64,000 bases of DNA from Pseudomonas monsensis (GTDB lineage: Bacteria > Pseudomonadota > Gammaproteobacteria > Pseudomonadales > Pseudomonadaceae), in contig NZ_CP077087.1 in the NCBI RefSeq assembly GCF_014268495.2, positions 2,483,501 to 2,547,500 on the forward strand, in the 5' to 3' direction. Made by a program: the position numbers and the translations under genes. Positions 7,815-16,193 of this stretch are shown here, in pieces. The notes below the pieces were generated by a model, which saw only the letters and a list, made by a program, of their open reading frames with translations, had not been told where the DNA came from and searched no databases. How positions within the stretch are numbered: position 1 is the stretch's first letter; the number at the start of each line of letters is the position of its first letter.

Positions 7815-9368
7815 ATGTCAGTTTCCGCCCCGAACGCTGTCCTCTCGGTCAGCGGTATCGGTAAGACCTATGCGCAACCGGTGCTGACCGGCATCGACTT
7901 GACGCTGATGCGCGGTGAAGTGCTGGCGCTGACCGGCGAGAACGGTGCCGGGAAAAGTACCCTGTCGAAGATCATTGGCGGACTGGTCACGCCGACCACC
8001 GGCCAGATGCAGTTCCACGGCAAGGAGTATCGTCCGGGCAGTCGGACCCAGGCAGAAGACCTCGGCGTGCGCATGGTCATGCAAGAACTCAATCTGTTGC
8101 CGACCCTGTCGGTGGCCGAGAACCTGTTCCTCGATAATCTGCCGAGCAACGGTGGCTGGATCAGCCGCAAGCAATTGCGCAAGGCGGCGATCGAGGCCAT
8201 GGCGCAGGTCGGTCTGGACGCGATTGATCCGGACACGCTGGTGGGCGAGTTGGGCATCGGCCATCAGCAGATGGTCGAAATCGCCCGCAACCTGATTGGC
8301 GATTGCCATGTATTGATCCTCGACGAGCCGACCGCGATGCTGACCGCGCGCGAAGTCGAAATGCTCTTTGAGCAGATCACCCGGTTGCAGGCGCGTGGCG
8401 TCTCGATCATCTACATTTCCCACCGCCTCGAAGAGCTGGCGCGGGTCGCGCAACGGATTGCCGTGCTGCGTGACGGCAACCTGGTCTGCGTCGAACCGAT
8501 GGCCAATTACAACAGCGAGCAACTGGTCACGTTGATGGTCGGTCGTGAGCTGGGTGAGCACATCGACATGGGGCAGCGCAACATCGGCGCGCCGGCATTG
8601 ACGGTCAAGGGTCTGACTCGTTCGGACAAGGTGCGCGACGTTTCGTTTGAAGTGCGTGCCGGCGAGATTTTCGGCATTTCCGGGCTGATCGGGGCAGGGC
8701 GCACCGAGCTGCTGCGGTTGATTTTCGGTGCCGACGTCGCCGACAGCGGCACCATCGCGCTTGGCTCGCCAGCCAGGGCGGTGAGTGTGCGTTCGCCTGT
8801 CGATGCTGTGCGTCATGGCATAGCGTTGATCACCGAAGACCGCAAGGGCGAAGGCTTGCTACTCAGTCAGTCGATCAGCGCCAACATCGCATTGGGCAAC
8901 ATGCCGGAGATTTCCAGCGGCGGTTTCGTCAACAACGGCGACGAAATCTCGCTGGCGCAGCGGCAGATTGATGCCATGCGCATCCGCAGTTCGAGTCCGG
9001 CGCAGTTGGTGTCAGAGCTGTCTGGCGGCAACCAGCAGAAAGTCGTGATCGGGCGCTGGCTGGAGAGAGACTGTTCGGTGTTGCTGTTCGATGAGCCGAC
9101 CCGAGGCATCGACGTCGGTGCCAAGTTCGACATCTATGCCTTGCTCGGCGAGTTGACTCGTCAGGGCAAAGCGCTGGTGGTGGTGTCCAGCGACCTTCGT
9201 GAATTGATGCTGATCTGCGACCGGATCGGCGTGCTGTCGGCGGGCCGTCTGATCGACACATTCGAGCGCGACAGCTGGACTCAGGATGATTTGCTTGCCG
9301 CCGCGTTCGCCGGCTACCAAAAACGTGATGCGTTGCTCAACGAAGCGGCGCCTAGGGATCTTCCATGA
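7815..9368 (+). CDS. rbsA: D-ribose ABC transporter, double ATPase subunit
   Basis: The 517-residue protein has two ABC cassettes. The first has Walker A GENGAGKST (residues 41-49), the signature-region LGIGHQQMVEIA and Walker B VLILDEPTA. The second has a degenerate Walker A GLIGAGRTE, an intact signature LSGGNQQKVVIGRWL and Walker B LLFDEPTRGID. This asymmetry is normal for sugar importers of the RbsA/MglA class. It powers ribose import through RbsC at the inner membrane. GGAGAG precedes the ATG, and the 3' end overlaps rbsC. Confidence 0.95.
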   Translation: MSVSAPNAVLSVSGIGKTYAQPVLTGIDLTLMRGEVLALTGENGAGKSTLSKIIGGLVTPTTGQMQFHGKEYRPGSRTQAEDLGVRMVMQELNLLPTLSVAENLFLDNLPSNGGWISRKQLRKAAIEAMAQVGLDAIDPDTLVGELGIGHQQMVEIARNLIGDCHVLILDEPTAMLTAREVEMLFEQITRLQARGVSIIYISHRLEELARVAQRIAVLRDGNLVCVEPMANYNSEQLVTLMVGRELGEHIDMGQRNIGAPALTVKGLTRSDKVRDVSFEVRAGEIFGISGLIGAGRTELLRLIFGADVADSGTIALGSPARAVSVRSPVDAVRHGIALITEDRKGEGLLLSQSISANIALGNMPEISSGGFVNNGDEISLAQRQIDAMRIRSSSPAQLVSELSGGNQQKVVIGRWLERDCSVLLFDEPTRGIDVGAKFDIYALLGELTRQGKALVVVSSDLRELMLICDRIGVLSAGRLIDTFERDSWTQDDLLAAAFAGYQKRDALLNEAAPRDLP

Positions 9369-10342
9369 AAACTGCATCTCCTGCCGGCAAACGTAGTGGC
9401 AACTTTTACGGTCTGGGCACTTATCTGGGCCTGGCCGGTGCCTTGCTGGCGATGATTGCGCTGTTCTCGGTGCTGAGCAGCCATTTCCTCTCCTACAACA
9501 CCTTCAGTACCCTGGCCAACCAGATTCCCGATCTGATGGTGCTGGCGGTCGGCATGACGTTCGTGCTGATCATCGGCGGTATCGATCTGTCGGTCGGCTC
9601 GGTGCTGGCATTGGCCGCATCGACCGTCAGTGTGGCCATTCTCGGCTGGGGCTGGAGCGTGTTGCCGGCGGCGTTGCTCGGCATGGCGGTGGCGGCACTG
9701 GCCGGCACCATCACCGGCTCGATCACCGTGGCCTGGCGGATTCCCTCGTTCATCGTCTCCCTTGGCGTGCTCGAAATGGCTCGAGGCCTGGCGTATCAGA
9801 TGACGGGGTCGCGCACCGCCTACATCGGCGACGCCTTTGCCTGGTTGTCGAACCCGATTGCGTTCGGTATTTCGCCTTCATTCATCATTGCCTTGCTGGT
9901 GATTTTCATCGCGCAGGCGGTTTTGACGCGCACAGTGTTCGGCCGCTACCTGATCGGCATCGGTACCAACGAAGAAGCTGTGCGTCTGGCCGGGATCAAT
10001 CCAAAGCCTTACAAGATTCTGGTGTTCAGCCTGATGGGTCTGCTCGCCGGTATCGCTGCGCTTTTCCAGATTTCCCGTCTGGAAGCCGCGGATCCCAATG
10101 CCGGTTCGGGGCTTGAGCTGCAGGTGATCGCAGCCGTGGTCATCGGCGGCACCAGTCTGATGGGCGGGCGTGGCTCAGTGATCAGCACGTTTTTTGGTGT
10201 ATTGATCATTTCCGTGCTGGCGGCCGGTCTGGCGCAGATTGGTGCCACCGAACCGACCAAACGCATCATCACCGGTGCGGTGATCGTTATCGCGGTGGTG
10301 CTCGATACTTATCGCAGTCAACGTGCAACTCGCCGGGGCTGA
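9365..10342 (+). CDS. rbsC: D-ribose ABC transporter, permease subunit
   Basis: The 325-residue protein is a polytopic inner-membrane permease with about eight to ten helices. It shows the family GGIDLSVGSVLALAA motif near residue 70 and the cytoplasmic-loop segment VIAAVVIGGTSLMGGRGS near 255. The ATG overlaps the rbsA stop (ATGA), so translation is coupled. It forms the ribose pathway with RbsA and receives substrate from RbsB. Confidence 0.94.
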   Translation: MKTASPAGKRSGNFYGLGTYLGLAGALLAMIALFSVLSSHFLSYNTFSTLANQIPDLMVLAVGMTFVLIIGGIDLSVGSVLALAASTVSVAILGWGWSVLPAALLGMAVAALAGTITGSITVAWRIPSFIVSLGVLEMARGLAYQMTGSRTAYIGDAFAWLSNPIAFGISPSFIIALLVIFIAQAVLTRTVFGRYLIGIGTNEEAVRLAGINPKPYKILVFSLMGLLAGIAALFQISRLEAADPNAGSGLELQVIAAVVIGGTSLMGGRGSVISTFFGVLIISVLAAGLAQIGATEPTKRIITGAVIVIAVVLDTYRSQRATRRG

Positions 10343-10345
10343 ATC

Positions 10346-11365
10346 ATGGCAACGATCAAGGATGTGGCGGCGCTCGCGGGGATTTCCTACACCACCGTGT
10401 CGCATGTGGTGAACAACACCCGGCCAGTCAGTCAGGAGGTGCGGCTCAAGGTCGAAGCGGCGATCAAGAGCCTTGACTACGTACCGAGTGCCGTGGCGCG
10501 CTCACTGAAGGCCAAGACCACCGCCACAATCGGGCTGCTGGTGCCGAACAGTCTCAACCCCTACTTTGCGGAGCTGGCGCGGGGCATCGAGGATTATTGT
10601 GAGCGTAACGGCTATTGCGTGATCCTGTGCAACTCCGATGACAACCCGGAGAAACAGCGCAGTTATTTGCGCGTGCTGCTGGAAAAACGCATTGATGGAT
10701 TGATCGTTGCCTCGGCGGGCGGTGACAGTGGTCTCGCGCAGGGGCTGGCCGGCGTGAAGACGCCGATGGTGATCGTCGACCGCGGCCTCGACGGCGTGGA
10801 TGCGGATCTGGTGCGTATCGACCATGAATACGGTGCCTACCTTGCAACCCGTCATTTGCTCGAGTTGGGGCATCGCGATATCGCCACTATCGGTGGTCCG
10901 GCGAGCACCAGCGTGGCGCAGATGCGCCAGGCGGGATATTGCCGGGCGCTGAAAGAGGCGGGCATCGAAGTGCGCCCTGCGCGCATGCTGGAGAGTGATT
11001 TCACCAGTACCGGTGGTTATAACGCGGCGGCCATCCTGCTTGAGAACGATCCGCCGAGCGCCATTTTTGCCGGTAACGACATGATCGGCATCGGTGTCTT
11101 GCGCGCGGCCGCCGAGCGCAACGTGCGGGTGCCGGGTGAACTGTCAGTGATCGGTTTCGACGATATCCAGATGAGTCGCTATGTGTATCCGGCATTGACC
11201 ACGGTTGGCCAGTCGATCCTGCAACTGGGTGAAATGGCCGCCGAGGTCTTGCTGCGAAGGATTGCCACGCCGCAGATGGTCACCGATCAACGGATCGTGA
11301 CACCGAGTATTGTCCTGCGCGAATCAACTGCGCCGCTGTCTGGCGTGTTCACTGAATACCGCTGA
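10346..11365 (+). CDS. rbsR: LacI-family ribose operon repressor
   Basis: The 339-residue protein begins with a LacI helix-turn-helix (TIKDVAALAGISYTTVSHVV) and a hinge helix, followed by a sugar-binding domain related to RbsB (IGLLVPNSLNPYFAEL, IFAGNDMIGIGVLRAA, VIGFDDI). It most likely binds the palindrome at 6694-6707 and is released by ribose. It starts three bases after rbsC, inside the operon, so it controls its own synthesis. Ribose as the inducer is inferred from context. Confidence 0.92.
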   Translation: MATIKDVAALAGISYTTVSHVVNNTRPVSQEVRLKVEAAIKSLDYVPSAVARSLKAKTTATIGLLVPNSLNPYFAELARGIEDYCERNGYCVILCNSDDNPEKQRSYLRVLLEKRIDGLIVASAGGDSGLAQGLAGVKTPMVIVDRGLDGVDADLVRIDHEYGAYLATRHLLELGHRDIATIGGPASTSVAQMRQAGYCRALKEAGIEVRPARMLESDFTSTGGYNAAAILLENDPPSAIFAGNDMIGIGVLRAAAERNVRVPGELSVIGFDDIQMSRYVYPALTTVGQSILQLGEMAAEVLLRRIATPQMVTDQRIVTPSIVLRESTAPLSGVFTEYR

Positions 11366-11390
11366 AAACCGAATTGACGAGTAGTGATGT

Positions 11391-12308
11391 ATGCCAGCAA
11401 ATGTAGTGGTAATAGGCAGCCTGAACATGGATCTGGTCACCCGTGCACCACGGCTGCCCCGAGGCGGTGAAACGCTGATTGGCCATTCGTTTGCCACCGT
11501 ATCCGGTGGCAAGGGGGCCAATCAGGCCGTGGCCGCTGCACGGTTGGGCGCGCAGGTCGCGATGATCGGCTGTGTGGGCAATGACGACTATGGCGTGCAA
11601 TTGCGTGACGCCTTGCTGGCCGAGCAGATTGATTGTCAGGCAGTGAGCGTGGTCGAGGGCTCCAGTGGCGTGGCATTGATTGTGGTCGATGACCACAGTC
11701 AGAACGCGATTGTCATCGTCGCCGGCGCCAATGGCGCCATGACGCCTGCGGTGATCGATCGTTTCGATGCCGTTCTGCAGAATGCTGACGTGATTATCTG
11801 TCAGCTCGAGATCCCGGATGCCACCGTGGGGTATGCGCTCAAGCGCGCCCGCACACTGGGCAAGACCGTGATCCTCAACCCTGCGCCGGCCAGTCGTCCT
11901 TTGCCGGCCGACTGGTTCGCGGCCATCGACTACCTGATACCCAACGAGAGCGAAGCCGCGGCCCTGAGCGGTCTGCCGGTCGAGTCGCGGGAGTCGGCAG
12001 AAAAGGCTGCCAGCCGCCTGATCGCGATGGGGGCGGGTAAAGTCATCATTACCCTCGGCGCCGAAGGTTCGCTGTTTGCCAACGGCAAGGGGTTCGAACA
12101 CTTCCGGGCACCGAAGGTGAAAGCCGTCGATACCACAGCGGCAGGCGACACCTTTGTCGGTGGTTTTGCCGCTGCCCTGGCCGACGGCAAGTCCGAAGCC
12201 GAGGCGATCCGTTACGGTCAGATCGCCGCTGCCCTGTCGGTCACCCGCGCCGGCGCACAACCCTCCATTCCCAGCATGTCCGACGTACAGGCATTCAAAC
12301 CCGCATGA
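11391..12308 (+). CDS. rbsK: Ribokinase
   Basis: The 305-residue PfkB-family kinase has the N-terminal substrate site GSLNMDLVTRAPRLPRGGET and GGKGANQAVAAARLGA, and the C-terminal ATP/anion-hole motif TTAAGDTFVGGFA with the catalytic Asp. It phosphorylates ribose to ribose 5-phosphate in the cytoplasm. The ribosome site is weak (GAGTAGTGATGT). Its stop overlaps the rbsD start. Confidence 0.95.
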   Translation: MPANVVVIGSLNMDLVTRAPRLPRGGETLIGHSFATVSGGKGANQAVAAARLGAQVAMIGCVGNDDYGVQLRDALLAEQIDCQAVSVVEGSSGVALIVVDDHSQNAIVIVAGANGAMTPAVIDRFDAVLQNADVIICQLEIPDATVGYALKRARTLGKTVILNPAPASRPLPADWFAAIDYLIPNESEAAALSGLPVESRESAEKAASRLIAMGAGKVIITLGAEGSLFANGKGFEHFRAPKVKAVDTTAAGDTFVGGFAAALADGKSEAEAIRYGQIAAALSVTRAGAQPSIPSMSDVQAFKPA

Positions 12309-12709
12309 AAAAGACTCCTTTGCTTAACGTCGCGTTATCGCGACTGATTGCCTCTTTGGGTCATGGCGACATGGTCGTGATCGGTGACGCCGGATTGCCG
12401 GTGCCGCCGGGCGTCGAGCTGATTGACCTGGCGCTGACCCACGGCGTTCCGGATTTCGTCAGCACCCTGAAAATCGTGCTCAGCGAGATGCAGGTGGAAA
12501 GCCATGTGCTGGCCAAAGAAATCTTCGACAAGCAGCCGACAGCGCTGACAACGCTGGATGTGTTGAATGAAGAGGGGGCGCTGGGTCGTCGCGATCTGCT
12601 CAGTCACGAACAATTCAAGGTTCTTAGCCGACAGGCTCGGGCGATTGTTCGTACAGGCGAATGTCAGCCGTACTGCAACATCGTGCTGGTGGCCGGTGTT
12701 ACGTTCTAA
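12305..12709 (+). CDS. rbsD: D-ribose pyranase
   Basis: The 134-residue RbsD/FucU-family mutarotase converts beta-ribopyranose to the furanose form used by RbsK. The catalytic His20 and partner Asp28 are visible in GHGDMVVIGDAGLPVP. The C-terminal RTGECQPYCNIVLVAGVTF is also family-typical. Its ATG overlaps the rbsK stop by four bases, so the two are coupled. Confidence 0.95.
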   Translation: MKKTPLLNVALSRLIASLGHGDMVVIGDAGLPVPPGVELIDLALTHGVPDFVSTLKIVLSEMQVESHVLAKEIFDKQPTALTTLDVLNEEGALGRRDLLSHEQFKVLSRQARAIVRTGECQPYCNIVLVAGVTF

Positions 12710-12740
12710 CTTTCAATTTCAAATGCACAAGGAATGCGCC

Positions 12741-13769
12741 ATGCAACGCTATGCTCACACACTGCATCAATTGCTTCGGAGTCTGCTGCTTTTGTCCGTC
12801 ATTACTGCGACCGGCGCCCAGGCGGCGGAAAAAATCGACCTGATCATTGATACTGATCCGGGCGCTGACGACGTGGTCGCCTTGCTGTTCGCACTGGCCT
12901 CGCCGGACGAGCTGAACATTCGCGCGTTGACCACCGTGGCCGGCAATGTCCGCCTCGACAAGACCTCGCGCAACGCGCGTCTGGCTCGCGAGTGGGCGGG
13001 GCGCGAGGATGTTCCGGTTTATGCCGGTGCACCGAAACCGCTGATGCGTACGCCGATCTACGCCGAAAACATTCACGGCAAGGAAGGCCTGTCGGGTGTC
13101 ACCGTGCACGAACCGAAAAAAGGCCTGGCAGAAGGCAATGCGGTCAATTATCTGATCGACACCTTGAAAAAGGCCAAGCCGCACAGCATCACGATTGCCA
13201 TGCTCGGTCCGCAGACCAACCTGGCGCTGGCGCTGATCCAGGAGCCCGAGATCGTTCAGGGCATCAAGGAAGTGGTGATCATGGGTGGGGCACACTTCAA
13301 CGGCGGCAACATCACCCCGGTGGCCGAATTCAACCTGTTTGCCGACCCGCAAGCGGCTGAAGTGGTGCTCAAAAGCGGCGTCAAGCTGACCTACCTGCCG
13401 CTGGACGTGACCCACAAGATCCTCACCAGCGACGCCCGCCTGAAGCAGATTGCGGCGCTGAACAACAATGCGAGCAAAATCGTTGGCGACATCCTCAACG
13501 AGTACATCAAAGGGGACATGGAGCACTACGGTATTCCGGGTGGGCCGGTGCATGACGCCACCGTCGTGGCTTACTTGCTCAAGCCGGAACTGTTTACCGG
13601 TCGTTCAGTGAATGTGGTGGTCGATAGCCGTGAGGGGCCGACATTCGGTCAGACCATTGTCGATTGGTATGACGGACTCAAGGCGCCGAAAAACGCCTTC
13701 TGGGTCGAAAACGGCGATGCCCAGGGTTTCTTCGATCTGCTCACCGAGCGGCTCAAGCGTCTGAAGTAA
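12741..13769 (+). CDS. Exported nucleoside hydrolase
   Basis: The 342-residue precursor has a Sec-type signal (about residues 1-28, ending ITATGAQA) before the nucleoside hydrolase signature DTDPGADDVVALLFAL, whose Asp cluster binds calcium. It also has the mid-protein VIMGGAHFNGGNITPVAEFN and the catalytic-His segment GGPVHDATVVAYLL. The family splits ribonucleosides into base and ribose. The common cytoplasmic Rih enzymes lack a signal peptide, so this one should act in the periplasm. It follows rbsD by 31 bases with AAGGA before the ATG, so it probably supplies ribose to the transporter. The base preference cannot be read. Confidence 0.9.
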   Translation: MQRYAHTLHQLLRSLLLLSVITATGAQAAEKIDLIIDTDPGADDVVALLFALASPDELNIRALTTVAGNVRLDKTSRNARLAREWAGREDVPVYAGAPKPLMRTPIYAENIHGKEGLSGVTVHEPKKGLAEGNAVNYLIDTLKKAKPHSITIAMLGPQTNLALALIQEPEIVQGIKEVVIMGGAHFNGGNITPVAEFNLFADPQAAEVVLKSGVKLTYLPLDVTHKILTSDARLKQIAALNNNASKIVGDILNEYIKGDMEHYGIPGGPVHDATVVAYLLKPELFTGRSVNVVVDSREGPTFGQTIVDWYDGLKAPKNAFWVENGDAQGFFDLLTERLKRLK

Positions 13770-13801
13770 AAAAACCGACCCGCAGGTGCCAGCCTGCGGG
13801 T
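13769..13801 (-). terminator. terminator of the minus-strand gene at 13803
   Basis: ACCCGCAGG / CCTGCGGGT forms a 9-bp stem. On the minus strand it is followed by GGTTTTTTTAC. The plus strand has no T tract after the stem, so it serves the minus-strand gene better than the nucleoside hydrolase. Confidence 0.8.
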
Positions 13802-13802
13802 G

Positions 13803-14015
13803 CTACTTCCTCTCTGCGTGCTCATGCTCGATCTGTTCGGTCGGGTAGCGCTCGAAAATCTGCTTGATGAATTGCTGGGCTGCCTCGGTTCCAAGCTCCT
13901 TGACCAATAGATCGATTCCTATCAATGCCAGCTCTTCTGTGGTGTCGGGGCTATAAGAGCTGTGCCCGTCGGCCCATTTGGCTTTGATGTCGGCGTCGAT
14001 GCTTACGGTCGTCAT
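13803..14015 (-). CDS. small hypothetical protein
   Basis: The predicted protein has 70 residues starting MTTVSIDADIKAKWADG. It is acidic, helical in character, and has no signal peptide or membrane segment. The C-terminus is rich in Glu/His/Arg. I chose the ATG at 14015 since the upstream in-frame extension is of atypical composition; the ribosome site is weak. A strong terminator directly after the stop supports a real gene. Function unknown. Confidence 0.6.
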   Translation of the reverse strand: MTTVSIDADIKAKWADGHSSYSPDTTEELALIGIDLLVKELGTEAAQQFIKQIFERYPTEQIEHEHAERK

Positions 14016-14146
14016 GATAAGGCTCGGGAAGTCGGGAGAACGATGTGTCGAGTTAACCATTTTGTCGGGCGTTTGACACTGCGACTTAGGCATGACCGGA
14101 GCGCTATGCGACACTTGGTCTTTTAAGGCTTTCCAAGGATCGCGCT

Positions 14147-14452
14147 GTGCAGATCGATTTGAATTCCCCTGACGGCCTCACGCTGGAGGCTGTGCGCCAG
14201 TTGCTCGCCTCGGCCAGTGATGACGAACACACTCAACTGCGTGTGACTAAGGGCGGTATCGCCTACATTTCTTCGGGCGTGACCGGCGGCCAGGATATCG
14301 ACGGCTTGCTGTTTCGCCTGGAAACCTGGGCCAAGGGCTCAGGCTACGTCGGAAATGTCGCCGCCAGCGACGAGGTGTGGGTGATGCAGATTTTCAACGC
14401 GTTGAAGGACAACTGGCCGAATCCACCGTACGACTACATTGACGTGTATTGA
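14147..14452 (+). CDS. conserved hypothetical protein
   Basis: The 101-residue soluble acidic protein starts at a GTG with AAGGAT nine bases upstream. It contains LRVTKGGIAYISSGV and ends WPNPPYDYIDVY. It has no signal peptide and no Cys. It is divergent from the small gene at 13803. I do not recognise a family with known function. Confidence 0.65.
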   Translation: MQIDLNSPDGLTLEAVRQLLASASDDEHTQLRVTKGGIAYISSGVTGGQDIDGLLFRLETWAKGSGYVGNVAASDEVWVMQIFNALKDNWPNPPYDYIDVY

Positions 14453-14618
14453 GCGTCGTTAATATTCAGTCACGATTGATTGATGAGGAGCGGGGCGAGG
14501 CTCAGGCACACTCGGCGTTTTTCCGGTCGTGGGGCGGTCATGCTCACTGTGGTGAAACCAAACGCCGCAATGGCGGTCGCACGATCTCAGCTCAACTTTT
14601 TGAAAACAAGGAGGCTTC

Positions 14619-14936
14619 ATGCCTTTGAAGTTCGCGACACTGGGTGCACTGATGGCCACCGCCCTGTTGGCCGGTTGCAGTACGAGTTCCAGCGAGTCGG
14701 CAAAGGATCCAGTGGCCACCGAGTCCGGTCATAGTCGCTGTGAAGCAACGGCAGCGGAGTTCGCCATTGGCAAGAAAGCGTCGCCAGCGCTGCTGGATCA
14801 GGCTCGCGCCAAGGCCGGCGCGCAAAATGCCCGCTTCCTCAAACCAACCGACATGATCACTCTGGAGTACCGCTCCGATCGCCTGAACCTGAACACCGAC
14901 GCCAATCTGGTCGTCACCCGCGTCAACTGCGGCTGA
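14619..14936 (+). CDS. I78-family protease-inhibitor-like lipoprotein
   Basis: The 105-residue precursor has a lipobox LAGC (mature Cys at about residue 20) and a short Ser-rich linker. A C-terminal domain with RCEATAAEFAIGKKAS, ARFLKPTDMITLEYRSDRLN and VTRVNCG matches the peptidase inhibitor I78 family, with a likely Cys-Cys bridge. Members are periplasmic inhibitors of serine proteases. A strong AAGGAGG site precedes the ATG and a terminator follows. The family match is good; the target protease is unknown. Confidence 0.8.
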   Translation: MPLKFATLGALMATALLAGCSTSSSESAKDPVATESGHSRCEATAAEFAIGKKASPALLDQARAKAGAQNARFLKPTDMITLEYRSDRLNLNTDANLVVTRVNCG

Positions 14937-14962
14937 TCGCTGACGACTTTTGTTGCAGGCAT

Positions 14963-14995
14963 AAAAAACCCCGTCACATGGACGGGGTTTTTTTA
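14963..14995. terminator. bidirectional Rho-independent terminator
   Basis: AAAACCCCGTC and GACGGGGTTTT form the stem around a short CACATG-type loop, with A and T runs on both sides. It lies between the convergent I78 lipoprotein and cold-shock genes. Confidence 0.92.
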
Positions 14996-15008
14996 GTGCG
15001 CCGGGAAA

Positions 15009-15221
15009 TTACTCTGGGCGAACTTGTGCAGCTTGCATACCCTTTTGGCCTTTCTCAGCCACGAAAGAGACGGTCTGGCCTTCTTTCAGGCTTTTGAAAC
15101 CGTCGGATTCGATAGCTTTGAAGTGTACGAACAGGTCGTCACCGCCACCTTGAGGAGTGATGAAGCCGAAGCCTTTTTCATCGTTGAACCATTTAACGGT
15201 GCCGGTTTGGCGATTAGACAT
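15009..15221 (-). CDS. Cold-shock protein, CspA family
   Basis: The 70-residue single cold-shock domain has RNP1 (KGFGFI) and RNP2 (LFVHF). It binds single-stranded RNA/DNA as an RNA chaperone in the cytoplasm. It starts MSNRQTGTVKWFNDEKG at the ATG at 15221 with GGAG upstream; an extra in-frame start 21 codons up belongs to the leader. Pseudomonads carry several paralogues, so I give no numbered symbol. The roughly 290-base gap upstream probably holds its promoter and a structured leader. Confidence 0.95.
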   Translation of the reverse strand: MSNRQTGTVKWFNDEKGFGFITPQGGGDDLFVHFKAIESDGFKSLKEGQTVSFVAEKGQKGMQAAQVRPE

Positions 15222-15513
15222 GGTGTATCTCCAAGAAACATATATTTTCAGTAGTACTGTGCTGCTCAGGCCAACTGGGCACACCGGAGTATCATAGTCG
15301 AAATGTTCGCTTTGGTAGCCCCCCGGACGTGCTGTTTGCTTTCATATTGCATTCATTTCAACCTCTGAAATGTCTGCAGGCCCCGGTTTCAGAGGCTTTT
15401 GGCCGAAAAAACAGGGCGTAAAAAAAGCTATAAAACCTGCGTAAATTATCGAAATCAGGGCCTTTTTGACGGTTTTAAGGCTGTCGCAGACCCGAAAAAG
15501 CAATCGTCAGCGC

Positions 15514-15813
15514 TTATTTCTGCACTCGGCAAACCGAGATTTCTTTCAATGCGCGCTGACCCAGTTCACCGCTCGGCGGGGTGTTCTTGTCCATCAGTTG
15601 TGCGATCTCTTGCGTGGTGAATTTCTTCTCCAGAACATCGGCACCGCAAGTGCAGTGCTGTTTGGCTACGGTTGGATTGACGCTTTGGGCTGCGGCTTTG
15701 GTGCAATCATCCATGTATTGCTTCTTTACGCCGGCAGGCCACGCGGCGTTGGCGCTCAGCGGCAGCAGCAGGGCCAGCGGGGCCGCGAAAGCAAAAAGTC
15801 GGATAAGGCGCAT
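15514..15813 (-). CDS. small exported Cys-containing protein
   Basis: The 99-residue precursor has a Sec signal (MRLIRLFAFAAPLALLLPLS, cleavage near ANA-AW). The mature part of about 75 residues holds four Cys (DDCTKAAAQ, HCTCGAD, SVCRVQK), probably forming disulfides in the periplasm. CCAGGAG precedes the ATG. It is monocistronic. I recognise the type as a conserved Pseudomonas hypothetical protein but no function. Confidence 0.75.
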   Translation of the reverse strand: MRLIRLFAFAAPLALLLPLSANAAWPAGVKKQYMDDCTKAAAQSVNPTVAKQHCTCGADVLEKKFTTQEIAQLMDKNTPPSGELGQRALKEISVCRVQK

Positions 15814-16193
15814 GTCTGAAACTCCTGGTTTGATATCGGCGACGATTCTCAGCCTATTTGAGGCAAAGCGTATATCCCAAGTTCACTTCGCTCCGCAAAA
15901 ATGCGCAAATCTTCAGCGTTGCAAATCGTTCGAGTCGATGACCGTTCATCTGTGCTAGCATGCCGGGCTCAAGCGTTCTCAGGCTCCGGACGGCCTTCAG
16001 CCCCGGCAGCGGTCAGCGTGCGAACATTCTGATTTGAATCCCAGTCACTCTGGTTCGGTTTTCCGGTTGGCCGCAAGGCTCCTGCCGCTGTAAGGCAGGC
16101 GTTCGTCATTGAATGGCCTGGATCGGATCTTGTACTGGCTCATCCCAACCCACGTGACCTTTGGTAGGGGTCACCACTAGGAGAGGAGGCGCC
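15814..16193. other. divergent promoter region and thrS leader
   Basis: This gap holds the promoters of the minus-strand exported protein and of the thrS operon. Two hairpins can be seen in the leader: CCTGCC/GGCAGG near 16082-16100, and GTGACC/GGTCAC at 16154-16174 ending only a few bases before the thrS ribosome site. No gene is supported. Confidence 0.5.
16154..16174 (+). promoter_or_regulatory. hairpin next to the thrS ribosome-binding site
   Basis: GTGACC and GGTCAC form a perfect 6-bp stem with a 9-base loop, 5 bases before the SD cluster GGAGAGGAGG. Its position would let it modulate initiation. The known E. coli thrS operator uses a tRNA-Thr-like leader; I see no anticodon-like loop here, so mimicry is not supported. 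Confidence 0.4.

Noticed and set aside
15222..15513. possible small RNA upstream of the cold-shock gene
   Set aside because: The region is more simply the promoter and long leader typical of csp genes; no independent promoter and terminator pair is visible.
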